Source: PNAI01 sp035501735 (GTDB lineage Bacteria > Pseudomonadota > Alphaproteobacteria > Rhizobiales > Xanthobacteraceae). Taken from it: DNA of 64,000 bases. The stretch spans positions 1 to 64,000 of the forward strand of contig DATJVR010000064.1 of the NCBI GenBank assembly GCA_035501735.1, given 5' to 3'. A model generated the notes under the pieces. It worked only from the letters and a program-made list of their open reading frames with translations. It was not told where the DNA came from and did not search any database. Shown here in pieces: positions 16,895 through 26,036 of the stretch. Position numbers and translations under genes: made by a program. Position 1 is the first letter of the stretch; every line of letters begins with the position of its first letter.

Positions 16895-18376
16895 CTAGCT
16901 TCTGCGGGCGCCCGCACCGCTGCCGTCCGGCACTTCGATATCGTTGAGCAGGCGATCGACTGTCGCATGGAATTGTTCCCATGGCGCCTCGCGGTCGCTT
17001 TGATTGCGTACGATCAAGGAATTACCCGCATAGAATTTTTCATAGAGCATATGCCGGCCGGCGAATTCCGAGCCGACCAGATCCCAGGCGAGCTTGTAGA
17101 GCTTGAACCGGTCCACCGCCTCGATCGACGCCGTCTTCCACCAGCGCTCGAACCGGTCGCGCAAACCGTCATCCGACATCACATCGATTGAGGACGGCAT
17201 CACCATCGGATAGGCGCCGAGCAGCGTGCGCAGCGTGTCGATGATTTCGGTGTGATGCTCCTGGCACCAGTTGAGCGCCGCATACATGATCCGGCGGTTC
17301 GGCGTTGCGTAGCCCTTCGGCCATTCTTCCCAGGCTTCGATCTGCCCTTGCACCAACCCGCCGATCGTGGCTTCCAGCGCCGCCAGACGCCCCAGCGTCT
17401 CACGCACGGCCGGTATTTTGTCGGTGCCGTTGGCCTGGCAGATACGGCTCGCGACCCCGACGATCAGCCCCATCTTCGACCAGAACCGGATGTTCGATTG
17501 GTGATTTTGATAACAGTTCGCCGGCGTCTCGATGTAGATGCGCCGCGACATGTTGGCTTCGTTGTGCAAGAACACGCGCTCCCAGGGAATTTTCACGTTG
17601 TCGCAAACCAGCACGCTGTCGGTTTCGTCGTAGCGGTAGGACAGCGGATAGTCGGCCTCATGCCGCGCCGCGAGTGCATAGGGCTGGCGCGACCACAGCG
17701 ACACGCCCGACGCGTTCAGCGGCAGCGCCGCCGTGATTGCCTCGCTTTTGAAAGTGTCGTCGATCGGCGTGAGATTCCCTATCAGAATTTCGTCGGCGAA
17801 GACCGCGCTGGTCGCCATCATCTTCATTCCGGCGACCGTTACGCCTGCATCGTCTTCCGCAATGACGCGCAGATTGGGATCATCGCGTTGCTGATTCGGA
17901 AACAGCTCGGGGCTCTTACGGCCGCTGGCCGGCGTGACCGCGAAGCTCAGGTACAGATCGTTCTTGCGCGCGTGATCGTAATAGCGCAACAAATTTTGCC
18001 CAAAACCCTGGTGCAATTTCTCCAGAATGGACCAATTCATCGCGAGCCCCGTCACCAGCCCCGAGACCTGATCGGGCGAGCGGCCGATGAATCCATAAGT
18101 TGCGTCCGCTATCGCCTTGCAGCAGCGCATGCGGCGCAGCAAGTCGTCCCGCGTCTTGCAGCGCAGCCAGTAAAGGCTGATACGCTCGCTGTCCTCCTCG
18201 AACGTGAACAACTCGCGTTTGGCCGGATCGGCCTTCATGTCGTAAAGCCGGGCGACGGTTTGCGCCCCCTGGCGGAACGCCGGATGGCTGGTGACGTCGC
18301 TCACGCGTTCCGCGCCGATATAGACAGCACGGCCATCGCGCATGCGTTCGAGTTTCTGCTTGCCGGTTGCCAGCAC
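16895..18376 (-). CDS. 4-hydroxyphenylacetate 3-hydroxylase (HpaB) family flavin monooxygenase
   Basis: FADH2-using two-component monooxygenase of the HpaB/PvcC group, 493 aa, which ortho-hydroxylates phenolic compounds with reduced flavin from a separate reductase. The N-terminal HpaB domain (RDGRAVYIGAERVSDVTSHPAF) is followed by YGFIGRSPDQVSGLVTG, the acyl-CoA-dehydrogenase-like barrel and the C-terminal helical domain (MLYEKFYAGNS). The frame extends to 18430, but GTG 18374-18376 is chosen: it is preceded by AAAGGACGG and begins at the family's LATGKQKLERMRDGR. The reductase HpaC is not present nearby. Substrate likely aromatic, given neighbouring amidohydrolases; this is inference. Confidence 0.88.
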   Translation of the reverse strand: MLATGKQKLERMRDGRAVYIGAERVSDVTSHPAFRQGAQTVARLYDMKADPAKRELFTFEEDSERISLYWLRCKTRDDLLRRMRCCKAIADATYGFIGRSPDQVSGLVTGLAMNWSILEKLHQGFGQNLLRYYDHARKNDLYLSFAVTPASGRKSPELFPNQQRDDPNLRVIAEDDAGVTVAGMKMMATSAVFADEILIGNLTPIDDTFKSEAITAALPLNASGVSLWSRQPYALAARHEADYPLSYRYDETDSVLVCDNVKIPWERVFLHNEANMSRRIYIETPANCYQNHQSNIRFWSKMGLIVGVASRICQANGTDKIPAVRETLGRLAALEATIGGLVQGQIEAWEEWPKGYATPNRRIMYAALNWCQEHHTEIIDTLRTLLGAYPMVMPSSIDVMSDDGLRDRFERWWKTASIEAVDRFKLYKLAWDLVGSEFAGRHMLYEKFYAGNSLIVRNQSDREAPWEQFHATVDRLLNDIEVPDGSGAGARRS

Positions 18377-18433
18377 CGTTCCGTCCTTTGCCCGTACTAT
18401 TAGGACAGGAGCCGCGTGCCGGCGCAACAACCG

Positions 18434-19126
18434 CTACTTGCGCACCAGCAGTACCGGATCGTTGGTTTCAGGGATGCGGTGCCAATTAGCCGGATCATCG
18501 GCTTCGAACACCCAAGTCTCGCCCCGATTCGAGGAGAAGGTCAGTCCGCCGCGGTCCATGCGCCACGTGACCGGATTGAAGCGCGTAACAAACCCCTCGC
18601 AGCCGGGATTGAGCTTGAGCGAAAAACCGTCGGCGGCGGCGGTATTCGAGAGTGTCAGCGTACAGATAGTCCGGCCGTTGCCCCGAACGACCGCCCAATC
18701 GCCGTTCATCTGATCGGCCGTGATATCCGGCGCCACCGCATCGGCGGCAGTGATGAACAAAATCCCCTCACCCGGTCGCGGCGCCTCAAACATCTTGCTC
18801 TCGACCTCGCTGAAGGCCAGAATCGACTTGCCCTTTGCATTCACAAATCGCAGCAGGTCGTTGTCAGCCAATCGCCAGCCGGTGATTTCCTTGATGAAAG
18901 GAAACAACGCAAAGCAGGTTTGATCGAATTCAAGCTTCATTCCGACCGCATTGGGATCGGTCCGAAACACGATATTGCAGACCTTGTCACGGTCGGCGTT
19001 GGAGAATTCCCATTTGCCGACCATCGCCTTGGCCGCATCGCTTGGGCCTGCCGGCGCGGGTGCAGAGCTGATCCCGCTTGTCGACAACACGAGCAGGGTA
19101 AGAAGCATGATCGCGCGCCGCATCAT
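18434..19126 (-). CDS. Secreted protein with two AprI/Inh (protease-inhibitor-type) domains
   Basis: 230-aa exported protein: hydrophobic signal at residues 4-25, then two tandem eight-strand barrels of the AprI/Inh alkaline-proteinase-inhibitor type. Domain 1 is about 35-125 (VGKWEFSN, Cys-x(n)-Cys in KVCNIVF and FDQTCFAL), domain 2 about 130-230 (NGDWAVVRG, TICTLTL, LNPGCEGFV, GGLTFSSNRGETW). Each domain keeps the cysteine pair that forms the disulfide. Single-domain relatives include Erwinia/Pseudomonas inhibitors and Brucella Omp19. No lipobox is seen, so it is probably soluble in the periplasm. The start ATG 19126 (or 19123) fits the signal peptide. Confidence 0.75.
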   Translation of the reverse strand: MMRRAIMLLTLLVLSTSGISSAPAPAGPSDAAKAMVGKWEFSNADRDKVCNIVFRTDPNAVGMKLEFDQTCFALFPFIKEITGWRLADNDLLRFVNAKGKSILAFSEVESKMFEAPRPGEGILFITAADAVAPDITADQMNGDWAVVRGNGRTICTLTLSNTAAADGFSLKLNPGCEGFVTRFNPVTWRMDRGGLTFSSNRGETWVFEADDPANWHRIPETNDPVLLVRK

Positions 19127-19234
19127 GGTTACAATCCAGTCTGCCAGTTGCACCAAACCTGTAACGCCGCCCGCACAAGCAGCATGAGGCCCACATCGTC
19201 ATGCTGCCGGCCAATTGGAGAAAATTTGTGGCGA

Positions 19235-20209
19235 TCAACGCCTATTCAACGGTGTTTCCGGTACCGGCGTCAACGGCGGCTTTCCGGCGGCCCAGGCGAG
19301 CAGATTATCGACCACGAGTTGGTCCATCGCTCGGCGCGTGTAAATACTGGCCGAGCCGAGGTGGGGGAACAGCACTACGTTGTCCAAGGCGATGTATTCC
19401 TTTGGGACTTCGGGCTCCTTGACGTAGACATCGAGACCCGCCGCGAGGATCTTTTTCTCCTGCAGCGCCTTGATCAGCGCCTGATCGTCGACCACCGAGC
19501 CGCGCGCCATATTGATGACAATGCCGTCCGGCCCAAACGCCTCCAGCACCTGCGCATTGATCAGGTGTCTTGTTTCCGCCCCGCCCGGCACAATCGCCAG
19601 CAAGATGTCGACGTCGCGCGCCATGGCGACGAGATCGGGATAGTGGCGATACGGCGCCCCTGGCTGCGGCCGCCGGCTGTGATAGACGACCGGCACGAGG
19701 AATGCATCGAGCCTGCGCGCGATGGCCTTGCCGATATGGCCCATGCCGATCATGCCGACGGTGCGGTCACGCAGCGTTCCCTTCGTCAACGGATAAGCTT
19801 TCTCCAGCCACTTACCGGCGCGCAGGTAACGCTCCGCCTGCGGGAACTCGCGCACGGTGTTGAGCAAAAGGCCGATTGCCGTGTCGGCGACCTCCTCGTT
19901 CAGGACCTGGGGCGTATTGGTGACCACGATGTTGTGCGCGCCGGCCCATTTGGCATCGATGTGGTCGTAACCGACCCCGAAGGTCGAGATGATTTCGAGC
20001 CTCGGAAATTTTCGCATCAGCGCATCGTCAACCTTCTCCGTGGTCGCGGAGATCGCCATGCCGCGCACGCGGCCGCCCGGCCCGGCAAAAAATGCATCGC
20101 GTTCCTGCGGCGCGGGCAAACGGTGCAGAGTGACCGTTTGCGACAGGCCATCGACGATCGTCGGCTTTGGTGGCCCGACCAGAACGACTTCGGCCTTTTC
20201 GCCGGACAT
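19235..20209 (-). CDS. D-isomer-specific 2-hydroxyacid dehydrogenase (glyoxylate/hydroxypyruvate reductase-like)
   Basis: NAD(P)-dependent 2-hydroxyacid dehydrogenase, 324 aa, reducing 2-keto acids such as glyoxylate or hydroxypyruvate. Nucleotide-binding GMIGMGHIGKAIARR; after the second strand the sequence is HSRRPQ, with arginines where NAD enzymes have Asp, suggesting NADPH. Catalytic triad: Arg in NMARGSVVDD, Glu in VKEPEVP, His in LFPHLGSASI. The start ATG 20209 is set by GGAGG 8 bases upstream; the longer frame begins in an unlikely region. It is divergent from the 3-hydroxyacid dehydrogenase gene at 20.4 kb. Confidence 0.9.
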   Translation of the reverse strand: MSGEKAEVVLVGPPKPTIVDGLSQTVTLHRLPAPQERDAFFAGPGGRVRGMAISATTEKVDDALMRKFPRLEIISTFGVGYDHIDAKWAGAHNIVVTNTPQVLNEEVADTAIGLLLNTVREFPQAERYLRAGKWLEKAYPLTKGTLRDRTVGMIGMGHIGKAIARRLDAFLVPVVYHSRRPQPGAPYRHYPDLVAMARDVDILLAIVPGGAETRHLINAQVLEAFGPDGIVINMARGSVVDDQALIKALQEKKILAAGLDVYVKEPEVPKEYIALDNVVLFPHLGSASIYTRRAMDQLVVDNLLAWAAGKPPLTPVPETPLNRR

Positions 20210-20371
20210 CGATGCCTCCTTCAATTCTGCAAGCGCCACGATCCGGGCTTCGGCTTAAACCTGCACGTTCACGGCAAAATCGCAAGCCTCACTCCAATGC
20301 CGTCGCATTGCGGCTAAGCGAGCGGCTGTGCTAGCAGAACCCAACATCGGCAGGGGCATAAGGAGAGTGGG

Positions 20372-21331
20372 ATGGCACAAAACACGCAACGGATCGGCTG
20401 GATCGGCATGGGCCGCATGGGTTACCCGATGGCCGAACGACTGCTCAAGGCCGGCTATGACGTTTCGATCTGGAACCGCACCCGCTCCAAGGCCGAGCCG
20501 CTCGCCAAATCCGGCGGCAAGATCGTCGACAAGCCGTCCGACCTCGCCGCAATGGACGTGGTGTTTTCCATCGTGGCAGAAGGCAAGGACGTCGACGAAG
20601 TCTATTTCGGAAAATCCGGTGTCTTGAGCGGAAACGGAAAATCGCCGAGCGTGTTCGTCGATTGTTCCACGATCGCGGTCGAGGAGTCGGCGTCCATTCG
20701 CCAACGGCTCAAACAGCGCGGCGCCGACTACATCTGCGCTCCGGTCAGCGGCAACGCCAAGGTGATCAAGGCGGGAAAGCTGTCTTCGGTCTGCTCGGGA
20801 CCCGAGGCTGCCTTTCGCAAGGTCGAAGAGATGATCAAGGTCTATGCGCCGCGCGGCGTGTCTTATGTCGGCGAAGGCGAGCTCGCACGCGTCTGCAAGA
20901 TCGCGCACAACGTCATGCTCGGGGTCGTGATCGAAAACCTGATCGAAATCACGCTGCTCGTGAACAAGATGGGCGTCCCACGCCATGCTTTCCTCGCCTT
21001 CCTCAATAACGGCGTGATGGGCTCCATGTTCACCGCCTACAAATCGCCGGCACTGGTCAATCTCGACTGGACCACGACGTTTACGCCGGAACTCCTGCGC
21101 AAGGATCTCGACCTCGGTCTCGAACTCGGGCGCGAGATGGACGTCCCGATGCCGGTGACGGCGGCTGCGCGCGAAGTCCTGCAATCGCATTTTGGCGCGG
21201 CGATGCTGCAGAAGAATCCCGAGGAATATCTGCAGAAGGATTTCGCCGCGCTTGCCGAGACCATGGCGCTCGCATCAGGCATGAAGCTCGTGAGCGAGAA
21301 CAAAAACGTGCCGTCAGGTCTGGAAAGCTAG
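20372..21331 (+). CDS. NAD(P)-dependent 3-hydroxyisobutyrate dehydrogenase-family oxidoreductase
   Basis: Beta-hydroxyacid dehydrogenase, 319 aa. N-terminal Rossmann motif WIGMGRMGYPMAERL, followed by NRTRSK, favouring NADP(H). Substrate-site segment ICAPVSGNAKVIKAGKL, and the catalytic lysine Lys176 with Asn180 in LARVCKIAHN. The mechanism is oxidation of 3-hydroxy acids to semialdehydes or the reverse. Strong AAGGAG precedes the ATG. A second, quite diverged member of the same family lies at 38.2 kb. Substrate not determinable. Confidence 0.88.
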   Translation: MAQNTQRIGWIGMGRMGYPMAERLLKAGYDVSIWNRTRSKAEPLAKSGGKIVDKPSDLAAMDVVFSIVAEGKDVDEVYFGKSGVLSGNGKSPSVFVDCSTIAVEESASIRQRLKQRGADYICAPVSGNAKVIKAGKLSSVCSGPEAAFRKVEEMIKVYAPRGVSYVGEGELARVCKIAHNVMLGVVIENLIEITLLVNKMGVPRHAFLAFLNNGVMGSMFTAYKSPALVNLDWTTTFTPELLRKDLDLGLELGREMDVPMPVTAAAREVLQSHFGAAMLQKNPEEYLQKDFAALAETMALASGMKLVSENKNVPSGLES

Positions 21332-21436
21332 TAGGTCGCTTCGGAGGCCGCGGCGGAAAATTTGTCGGGGAATCGACCCGGCGCTTGCTTGGAAATTGAT
21401 TGCCAAGATTGCATTTGCGGTCAAAGGCGCGCGCTC

Positions 21437-22249
21437 ATGAGCGATGTTTCGATCCCCGGCAGAGCCACCATCACTGCTCGTGCGTTGCTGCTCGGCGAAC
21501 GGATCAACATTGTCGGCCTTGAGCGCAGTGATGTCCTCTCAACCATCCCGCTCGCGTTCCGGGCCGGCAAAGAGGGGGCCGTAGCGCTGTTTCGTTATGG
21601 CGTTGCGGTCTTTGTCGGGATGTCGACGCTGGAAGAGGACGAAGTCCTGCGCCAACTGGATGAACGGATAATCAGGCCAGCCAAACGCCGCGAGGAAGAA
21701 CTGGCGCGCATCGAAATCGCCCCCGATAAGGAAGAGCAAATCGCGCCGGGTGGAACCGTAATCATCAGATCACTGACCACCGAGCACACTTTGCTGATTG
21801 CCGATGCGCTCGCCACGACGGTGATCCTGGCACATGACGAAAGAAACGTGGATGCCGTCTTCGACGTGATCGAACCCTTCGCGCGAGAATTGGCGGAACG
21901 CGGACGCACGCCCGGCGGACGCCGCGCCATCCTGAAGCTGATTGGAAACGCTCTGCTCGTTCAGCAGCGAGTGTCAGGCCTGGTCGCGGTGGCCGAAAAG
22001 CCCGATGTGCTATGGGAACGCCCGGACTTGGAGCGGCTCTACGCACGGCTTGAGGACGAATATGAATTGAAGGAACGTGCCGATGTGCTCACGCGCAAGC
22101 TGACCGTCATATCGGACACCGCCAAGGCGCTCGCCGACATCATCGATACCGAACGCTCGTTGCGATTGGAAGTCATTATCGTCGTACTGATCTTCTTCGA
22201 AATCCTTTTCACAATGTTGCAGGTCTTCGTGCTGCACCGGCCGTCCTGA
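21437..22249 (+). CDS. RMD1/YagE (DUF155) family protein with C-terminal membrane helix
   Basis: 270-aa protein of the DUF155/RMND1-Sif2 family; function in bacteria is unknown, eukaryotic members support mitochondrial translation. Visible: ITARALLLGERINI, LAFRAGKEGAVALFRYGVAVFVGM and a C-terminal hydrophobic helix (LEVIIVVLIFFEILFTMLQVF) after a helical region, so it is membrane anchored with the bulk in the cytosol. ATG 21437 gives the family N-terminus; the open frame upstream contains no good ribosome site. No clear operon partner. Confidence 0.78.
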   Translation: MSDVSIPGRATITARALLLGERINIVGLERSDVLSTIPLAFRAGKEGAVALFRYGVAVFVGMSTLEEDEVLRQLDERIIRPAKRREEELARIEIAPDKEEQIAPGGTVIIRSLTTEHTLLIADALATTVILAHDERNVDAVFDVIEPFARELAERGRTPGGRRAILKLIGNALLVQQRVSGLVAVAEKPDVLWERPDLERLYARLEDEYELKERADVLTRKLTVISDTAKALADIIDTERSLRLEVIIVVLIFFEILFTMLQVFVLHRPS

Positions 22250-22411
22250 ATCCGAAATATCCCGAGTGTGTTGTGGGCTTGAGAATGATGACGAAACCGC
22301 ATGTACAGCAGCGTTGTTCTGGCGTTATCTTCCGCCTCGAAGTGGCCTGCAATGCATTCGCGAATTGCGGCGCCGTGTTATAGGTTCGATCGCTCTACTG
22401 GAGGAATGCGT

Positions 22412-23272
22412 ATGGCAAAAATTAGCGACGTTTCAATCGTCAATTGGAACAGGACCGAAGCCAAGCCGGTCGCATCCGGGCTTGAAAGGACGATCTGTAG
22501 CAAGAGTCTGTGCGGGTCGAAGACCCTGGACGTCTTCCATCGCACGGTGTTGAAGGGTCGCAAGTTCGAGATCCAGGCGGGCGACAAGTACCATCTCGTC
22601 TATGTCATCGAGGCGCCAAACGGGGGCAGCATCAATTTTAATGGCAAGTCGCACCCAGCCGAGGCCGGCGCCGGCGTGCTGCTCGTGCCGGGCGAGTCGG
22701 CGCAAATCGAAGCGTCCGGCTCCGATCTGCAGCTGCTGCACATGGTGACGCCAAAACCTCCCGCCGCCGTCGAAGAGGGGTTGCCGGGCGGGCCGGGATA
22801 TTTCTTCAATCGCAAGACGCTCCGCCCGCTCAGTGACTCCAGCGGAGGCCGCGTGCGCCGTTTCTGCGCCGAATCCAGCGTCAGACTTCTCGATGGCAAG
22901 AGGCTCACGCCAACCAACGCCATTCAAGCGGGAGAGATGCGCTATCACGAAGGCGGATCGTCACCCTATCACCGGCACGTCGGCACCAGCGCCAACCCGG
23001 ATGGCGCCTCCCATTGCTACATCATGTTCAAGGGCCGTGGCGTGGTCCAAGTCGGGGATGACACCCAGGAACTCGAACCCGGCACGCTCGTGTATTTCCC
23101 CCCAGGCGTGCCGCATCGGCTTCGCGCCCAGGGCGGTCCGCTCGACTATTTCGAGCTGCAGGCCTGGAAGAGCTTCAAGACCGACGTGCTCAGCGAGGAA
23201 AAACTGGGACTCAAGTGGTACTACGACCCTGTGACACCGGGTGGCGCGCGGGTCGAGTGGGACCAGAGCTAG
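22412..23272 (+). CDS. Bicupin protein
   Basis: 286-aa protein with two cupin barrels. The first (about 15-115, with YHLVYVIEAPNGGS) lacks a clear histidine set. The second (about 170-270) holds the metal-binding pattern: Glu-x-Gly near MRYHEGGSSPYHRHVGTS, then HCYIMFKGRGVVQVG and PPGVPHRL, giving three His plus one Glu. Such proteins include gentisate-type dioxygenases, quercetinases and sugar isomerases; none of these is specifically supported. ATG 22412 is chosen because GGAGG (22400-22404) is seven bases away; ATG 22406 is too close. The GlcG-family gene follows 108 bases later on the same strand. Confidence 0.8.
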   Translation: MAKISDVSIVNWNRTEAKPVASGLERTICSKSLCGSKTLDVFHRTVLKGRKFEIQAGDKYHLVYVIEAPNGGSINFNGKSHPAEAGAGVLLVPGESAQIEASGSDLQLLHMVTPKPPAAVEEGLPGGPGYFFNRKTLRPLSDSSGGRVRRFCAESSVRLLDGKRLTPTNAIQAGEMRYHEGGSSPYHRHVGTSANPDGASHCYIMFKGRGVVQVGDDTQELEPGTLVYFPPGVPHRLRAQGGPLDYFELQAWKSFKTDVLSEEKLGLKWYYDPVTPGGARVEWDQS

Positions 23273-23380
23273 CGAAACGACCTTTCAATTTCGCCCGAAC
23301 CAGCGTGAGGCCGATTGACGCGAGAGCGGATTCCCGTGAGTGTGTCGCGCCTGTTTCAAGCTTCACTGTGAGGAGACGCC

Positions 23381-23782
23381 ATGCGTACCAAGCCTGCCCT
23401 GACTTCCGCCGACGCACAAAAAATGATGACCGCCTGCAAAGCCGAAGCGTCCAAGAATAAATGGAACGTGACGATCGCGATCGTCGATGACGGCGGCTAT
23501 CCGCTCTTGGTAGAGCGGATGGACGGCTGCGGGCCGATCAGCGCCGAAGTCGCGGTCGGCAAGGCGCGCACCGCCGCTTTGACGCGCCGCCCCACGAAAT
23601 TCTGGGAGGATCGCACCAAGGAACGTCCCGGCTTTCTGACCTTCCCCACGCCAGGCGTCATGTTCCAGGGCGGATTGCCGCTGATGCACCAGAACGAATG
23701 CGTGGGCGCCATCGGCGTCTCGGGCGTGCAATCCCACGAGGACGAGCAGATCGCCCAAGCCGGGGTGGGCGTGTTGGGATGA
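23381..23782 (+). CDS. GlcG/HbpS family protein
   Basis: 133-aa protein of the GlcG/HbpS (heme-degrading/heme-binding-like) family. Marks: LTSADAQKMMTACKAEASKN, VTIAIVDDGGYPLLVERMDG, AVGKARTAA and the C-terminal GAIGVSGVQSHEDEQIAQAGVG. Members occur next to glycolate oxidase genes and in aromatic-degradation clusters; biochemical function is poorly known outside the Streptomyces sensor HbpS. Ribosome site GAGGAGA before the ATG. The stop directly abuts the stop of the convergent gene without an intervening base. Confidence 0.88.
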   Translation: MRTKPALTSADAQKMMTACKAEASKNKWNVTIAIVDDGGYPLLVERMDGCGPISAEVAVGKARTAALTRRPTKFWEDRTKERPGFLTFPTPGVMFQGGLPLMHQNECVGAIGVSGVQSHEDEQIAQAGVGVLG

Positions 23783-24772
23783 CTAGATCCTGAAACTCTT
23801 CTGCACCTGCGGCGGGAACAAATCCTCGGGCGCGAGCCTGCGGTGGGTGACACCCTGCTCGTGCGCGTATTGCAGAAATGCCTCGAGCGTCTTGCGATTG
23901 GCCTCGACGCCGTAGGGCATCAGCTCCTTGCCGACGATGTCCTGCGCGCGGCGCGCGAGCTCGTAGCCCCATGGGATCGGCACCACCGAACTCGTGCAGT
24001 TCAACACACGTTCCACGCTGCGCCGCTTTGCCTCCTCGAACGCCTTGTAGAGGTTCATCGCCACCCACGGATTGCGCTCCACGATTTCGCGCTTGATCGC
24101 CACCGTATGCATGATCGGGAAAATGCCGGTCTCCTTCACATAGCGCTGCTCAAGCTCGAGATAATCCTCAAACAGCCGTTTGATATTGGGATGATGTTGT
24201 TCGTAGCACGCCGGCGGATGGGCGGAGAACGCTGCATCGATCTCTCCCGATACCAGCATTCCGCTCAAGGATTTGTCCGGCGCAGATGCGTATTTGATTC
24301 CCGTCGGCAGTTTGAGTTGCACCTTCTCCATGCGGCCGGGCTGGTCGACGCCGGCCTGCACCCATTGGATCGAGGTCAGATCGACCTTGTACTGGTGCGC
24401 CAGAAATCCACGCGAGTAGACCGCCGCTGTCTGCGCCCATTCCGGAATGCCGACTTTGCGCCCGGCAAGATCGGCCGGCGTTTTTACGGGACCATCGCGG
24501 CGCACATAGATCGACGAATGCCGTGGCACGCGCGAGGGAAAGACTGGAATTGCGACCAGCGGCGCATTGCCTTGTGAAACCAGCGACGTGTACTTGGCCA
24601 TCGACACCTCGGCCGCGTCGAAATCGAGATAGTTGAAGGTGCGGAAAAATATCTCCTCGATCTGCAACCCGAGACAGGTGAGATCGACGCCCTCTACCGT
24701 CACCCGGCCGGTAACGAGATCGGTGACATGATCGTAATGGCTGATCGCAAGCGTCAGCGGCAGTCGGCTCAC
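23783..24772 (-). CDS. 4,5-dihydroxyphthalate decarboxylase-like / ABC substrate-binding-like protein
   Basis: 329-aa protein with the periplasmic-binding-protein-like fold, of the group annotated as 4,5-dihydroxyphthalate decarboxylase (Pht5-like). It begins directly with LPLTLAISHYDHVTDLVTG and lacks a signal peptide, consistent with a cytosolic enzyme. Other family stretches are DFDAAEVSMAKYTSL, IPVFPSRVPRHSSIYVR and LAGRKVGIPEWAQTA. True phthalate pathway genes are not seen, so the substrate is probably a different aromatic acid, or the protein is a binding protein that has lost its signal. Both readings remain possible. Confidence 0.8.
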   Translation of the reverse strand: MSRLPLTLAISHYDHVTDLVTGRVTVEGVDLTCLGLQIEEIFFRTFNYLDFDAAEVSMAKYTSLVSQGNAPLVAIPVFPSRVPRHSSIYVRRDGPVKTPADLAGRKVGIPEWAQTAAVYSRGFLAHQYKVDLTSIQWVQAGVDQPGRMEKVQLKLPTGIKYASAPDKSLSGMLVSGEIDAAFSAHPPACYEQHHPNIKRLFEDYLELEQRYVKETGIFPIMHTVAIKREIVERNPWVAMNLYKAFEEAKRRSVERVLNCTSSVVPIPWGYELARRAQDIVGKELMPYGVEANRKTLEAFLQYAHEQGVTHRRLAPEDLFPPQVQKSFRI

Positions 24773-24985
24773 GAACTTCTCTCCATCAGTTGGGGGACTT
24801 CAGGCTGGCAATTGGCTACAATACACCGAAACACCGAATGGCCGACAAGTCTCTCACCTTTGAGAAGTCTCTGCACTGCCCTAAGCGCGCCAAATACGTA
24901 TTATTTCTGCCATCAATAGCAGAGGCGAAGCGCCGTTTGCTCACGCCGCTGGTTGAGATCAATCGCGATTATCCGCCAAGCACTA

Positions 24986-25615
24986 TCAACCGCGACTGTC
25001 GCTCAGCACGATTCGCACCAGATCTGCCGCGTTTTTCGCGCAAAGCTTCTCCATGATGTGCGCGCGATGGACTTCGACCGTGCGCGTGCTGATGCTGAGA
25101 CTGCGGCCCACTTCCTTGTTGGAGGCCCCCGCCGCGATTTGCGCCAACACTTCGCGCTCGCGCGGCGTCAGCAATTCTTGACCGGCGAAATGCCGCGCGA
25201 TCAGTCCGCCCGCATGGCTCCGTTTCGCGACATTGATCGCTTCCTGGACGCGTCCGACCAGAGCATTCACGTCAAATGGCTTCTCGATATAGTCGAGCGC
25301 CCCGTTTTTGATGGCGCTGACGACTGCCGGCACGTCGTTCCGTCCGGACAGCATCAAGATGGGCGCGGGATATTTCTTGGCATCGATTTCACGCAAGACC
25401 TCAAGCCCCGAACGATCCGGCATATTGACGTCGAGTAGGACGCAAGCGGGCCGCTGCGTAGTCGCGGCGGCGAGAAAGGAATTTCCGTCGGCAAAGCTCA
25501 CGGGCCGGAAGCCATCGAAGGAGAGCGCTTCCGACAGCACGTCGTGAATTGTCGGGTCATCGTCCACGATGAACACGTCGCGGCTCTGCGTGTTGTGTTG
25601 TCCCATATCCATCAT
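24986..25615 (-). CDS. FixJ/NarL-family response regulator
   Basis: 209-aa two-component regulator: receiver domain with acidic pocket (FIVDDDPTIHD), phospho-acceptor Asp62 (LLDVNMPD), switch Ser (MLSGR) and Lys (EKPFD); C-terminal LuxR-type HTH (LTPREREVLAQIAAGASNKEVG to RTVEVHRAHIMEKL). This is the FixJ layout. The start is one of three nearby ATGs; those at 25615/25612 follow CGGAGA. It is divergent from the Hpt-BcsB-glycosyltransferase genes across a 421-base AT-rich region, so it is the best candidate for their transcriptional regulator. No kinase is directly adjacent; the nearest is at 35.8 kb. Confidence 0.9.
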   Translation of the reverse strand: MMDMGQHNTQSRDVFIVDDDPTIHDVLSEALSFDGFRPVSFADGNSFLAAATTQRPACVLLDVNMPDRSGLEVLREIDAKKYPAPILMLSGRNDVPAVVSAIKNGALDYIEKPFDVNALVGRVQEAINVAKRSHAGGLIARHFAGQELLTPREREVLAQIAAGASNKEVGRSLSISTRTVEVHRAHIMEKLCAKNAADLVRIVLSDSRG

Positions 25616-26036
25616 AGTCTCCGGTTCGATGCGATCGTGAATGGCGAAACAATTGCGACACGACACCCGATTCGCCCGGACTGGACGGTCCAATATTTGG
25701 ATTAACTTAGCCTTAAGCTATGATTTTAGTCATTTGGGCAGGTCACCGGTACGGGATGGCGTGGGAGCAGCCGCGCGAAAAAAGCCAGGATTCATATGAC
25801 GATCCTTTTCGCGCTGGTGCCCTCCCCCGCTCTTGGCATGCGCGATCGTTCCGACGCCGCCTGCTTACGTAGAAATGCTTATACATGGCGGCAAGAAGCA
25901 ATACGACTAAGTATTACCACGTAATAGCGATGATATACTAAAAGAAAAAAGTATAGATAAGTATTAACCAAGAAATTCTAGAAGAAATTAACCTCGTTCT
26001 GCCATCCTGTCCTTGCTCGCAACGGGAGGCCAGACC
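25616..26036. promoter_or_regulatory. AT-rich divergent control region with phased repeats
   Basis: 421 bases without a gene between the FixJ-like regulator and the Hpt genes. The part from about 25870 to 25990 is strikingly AT-rich against the surrounding GC-rich DNA. It contains TAAGTATTACCA at 25908-25919 and TAAGTATTAACCA at 25958-25970, exactly 50 bases apart (about five helical turns); the first copy overlaps an inverted repeat AATAC-6-GTATT (25900-25915). A run AAAAAGTATA lies at 25946-25955 and is also present near the other end of the locus. These are plausible regulator sites, but no known consensus was matched. Confidence 0.5.

Noticed and set aside
17252..18403. A 383-codon plus-strand frame
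   Set aside because: Antisense shadow of the HpaB-family gene.
18416..20317. A 633-codon open frame on the plus strand
   Set aside because: It runs antisense through two well supported minus-strand genes and is rich in Arg, His and Asp from GC-biased codon positions; no domain is visible.
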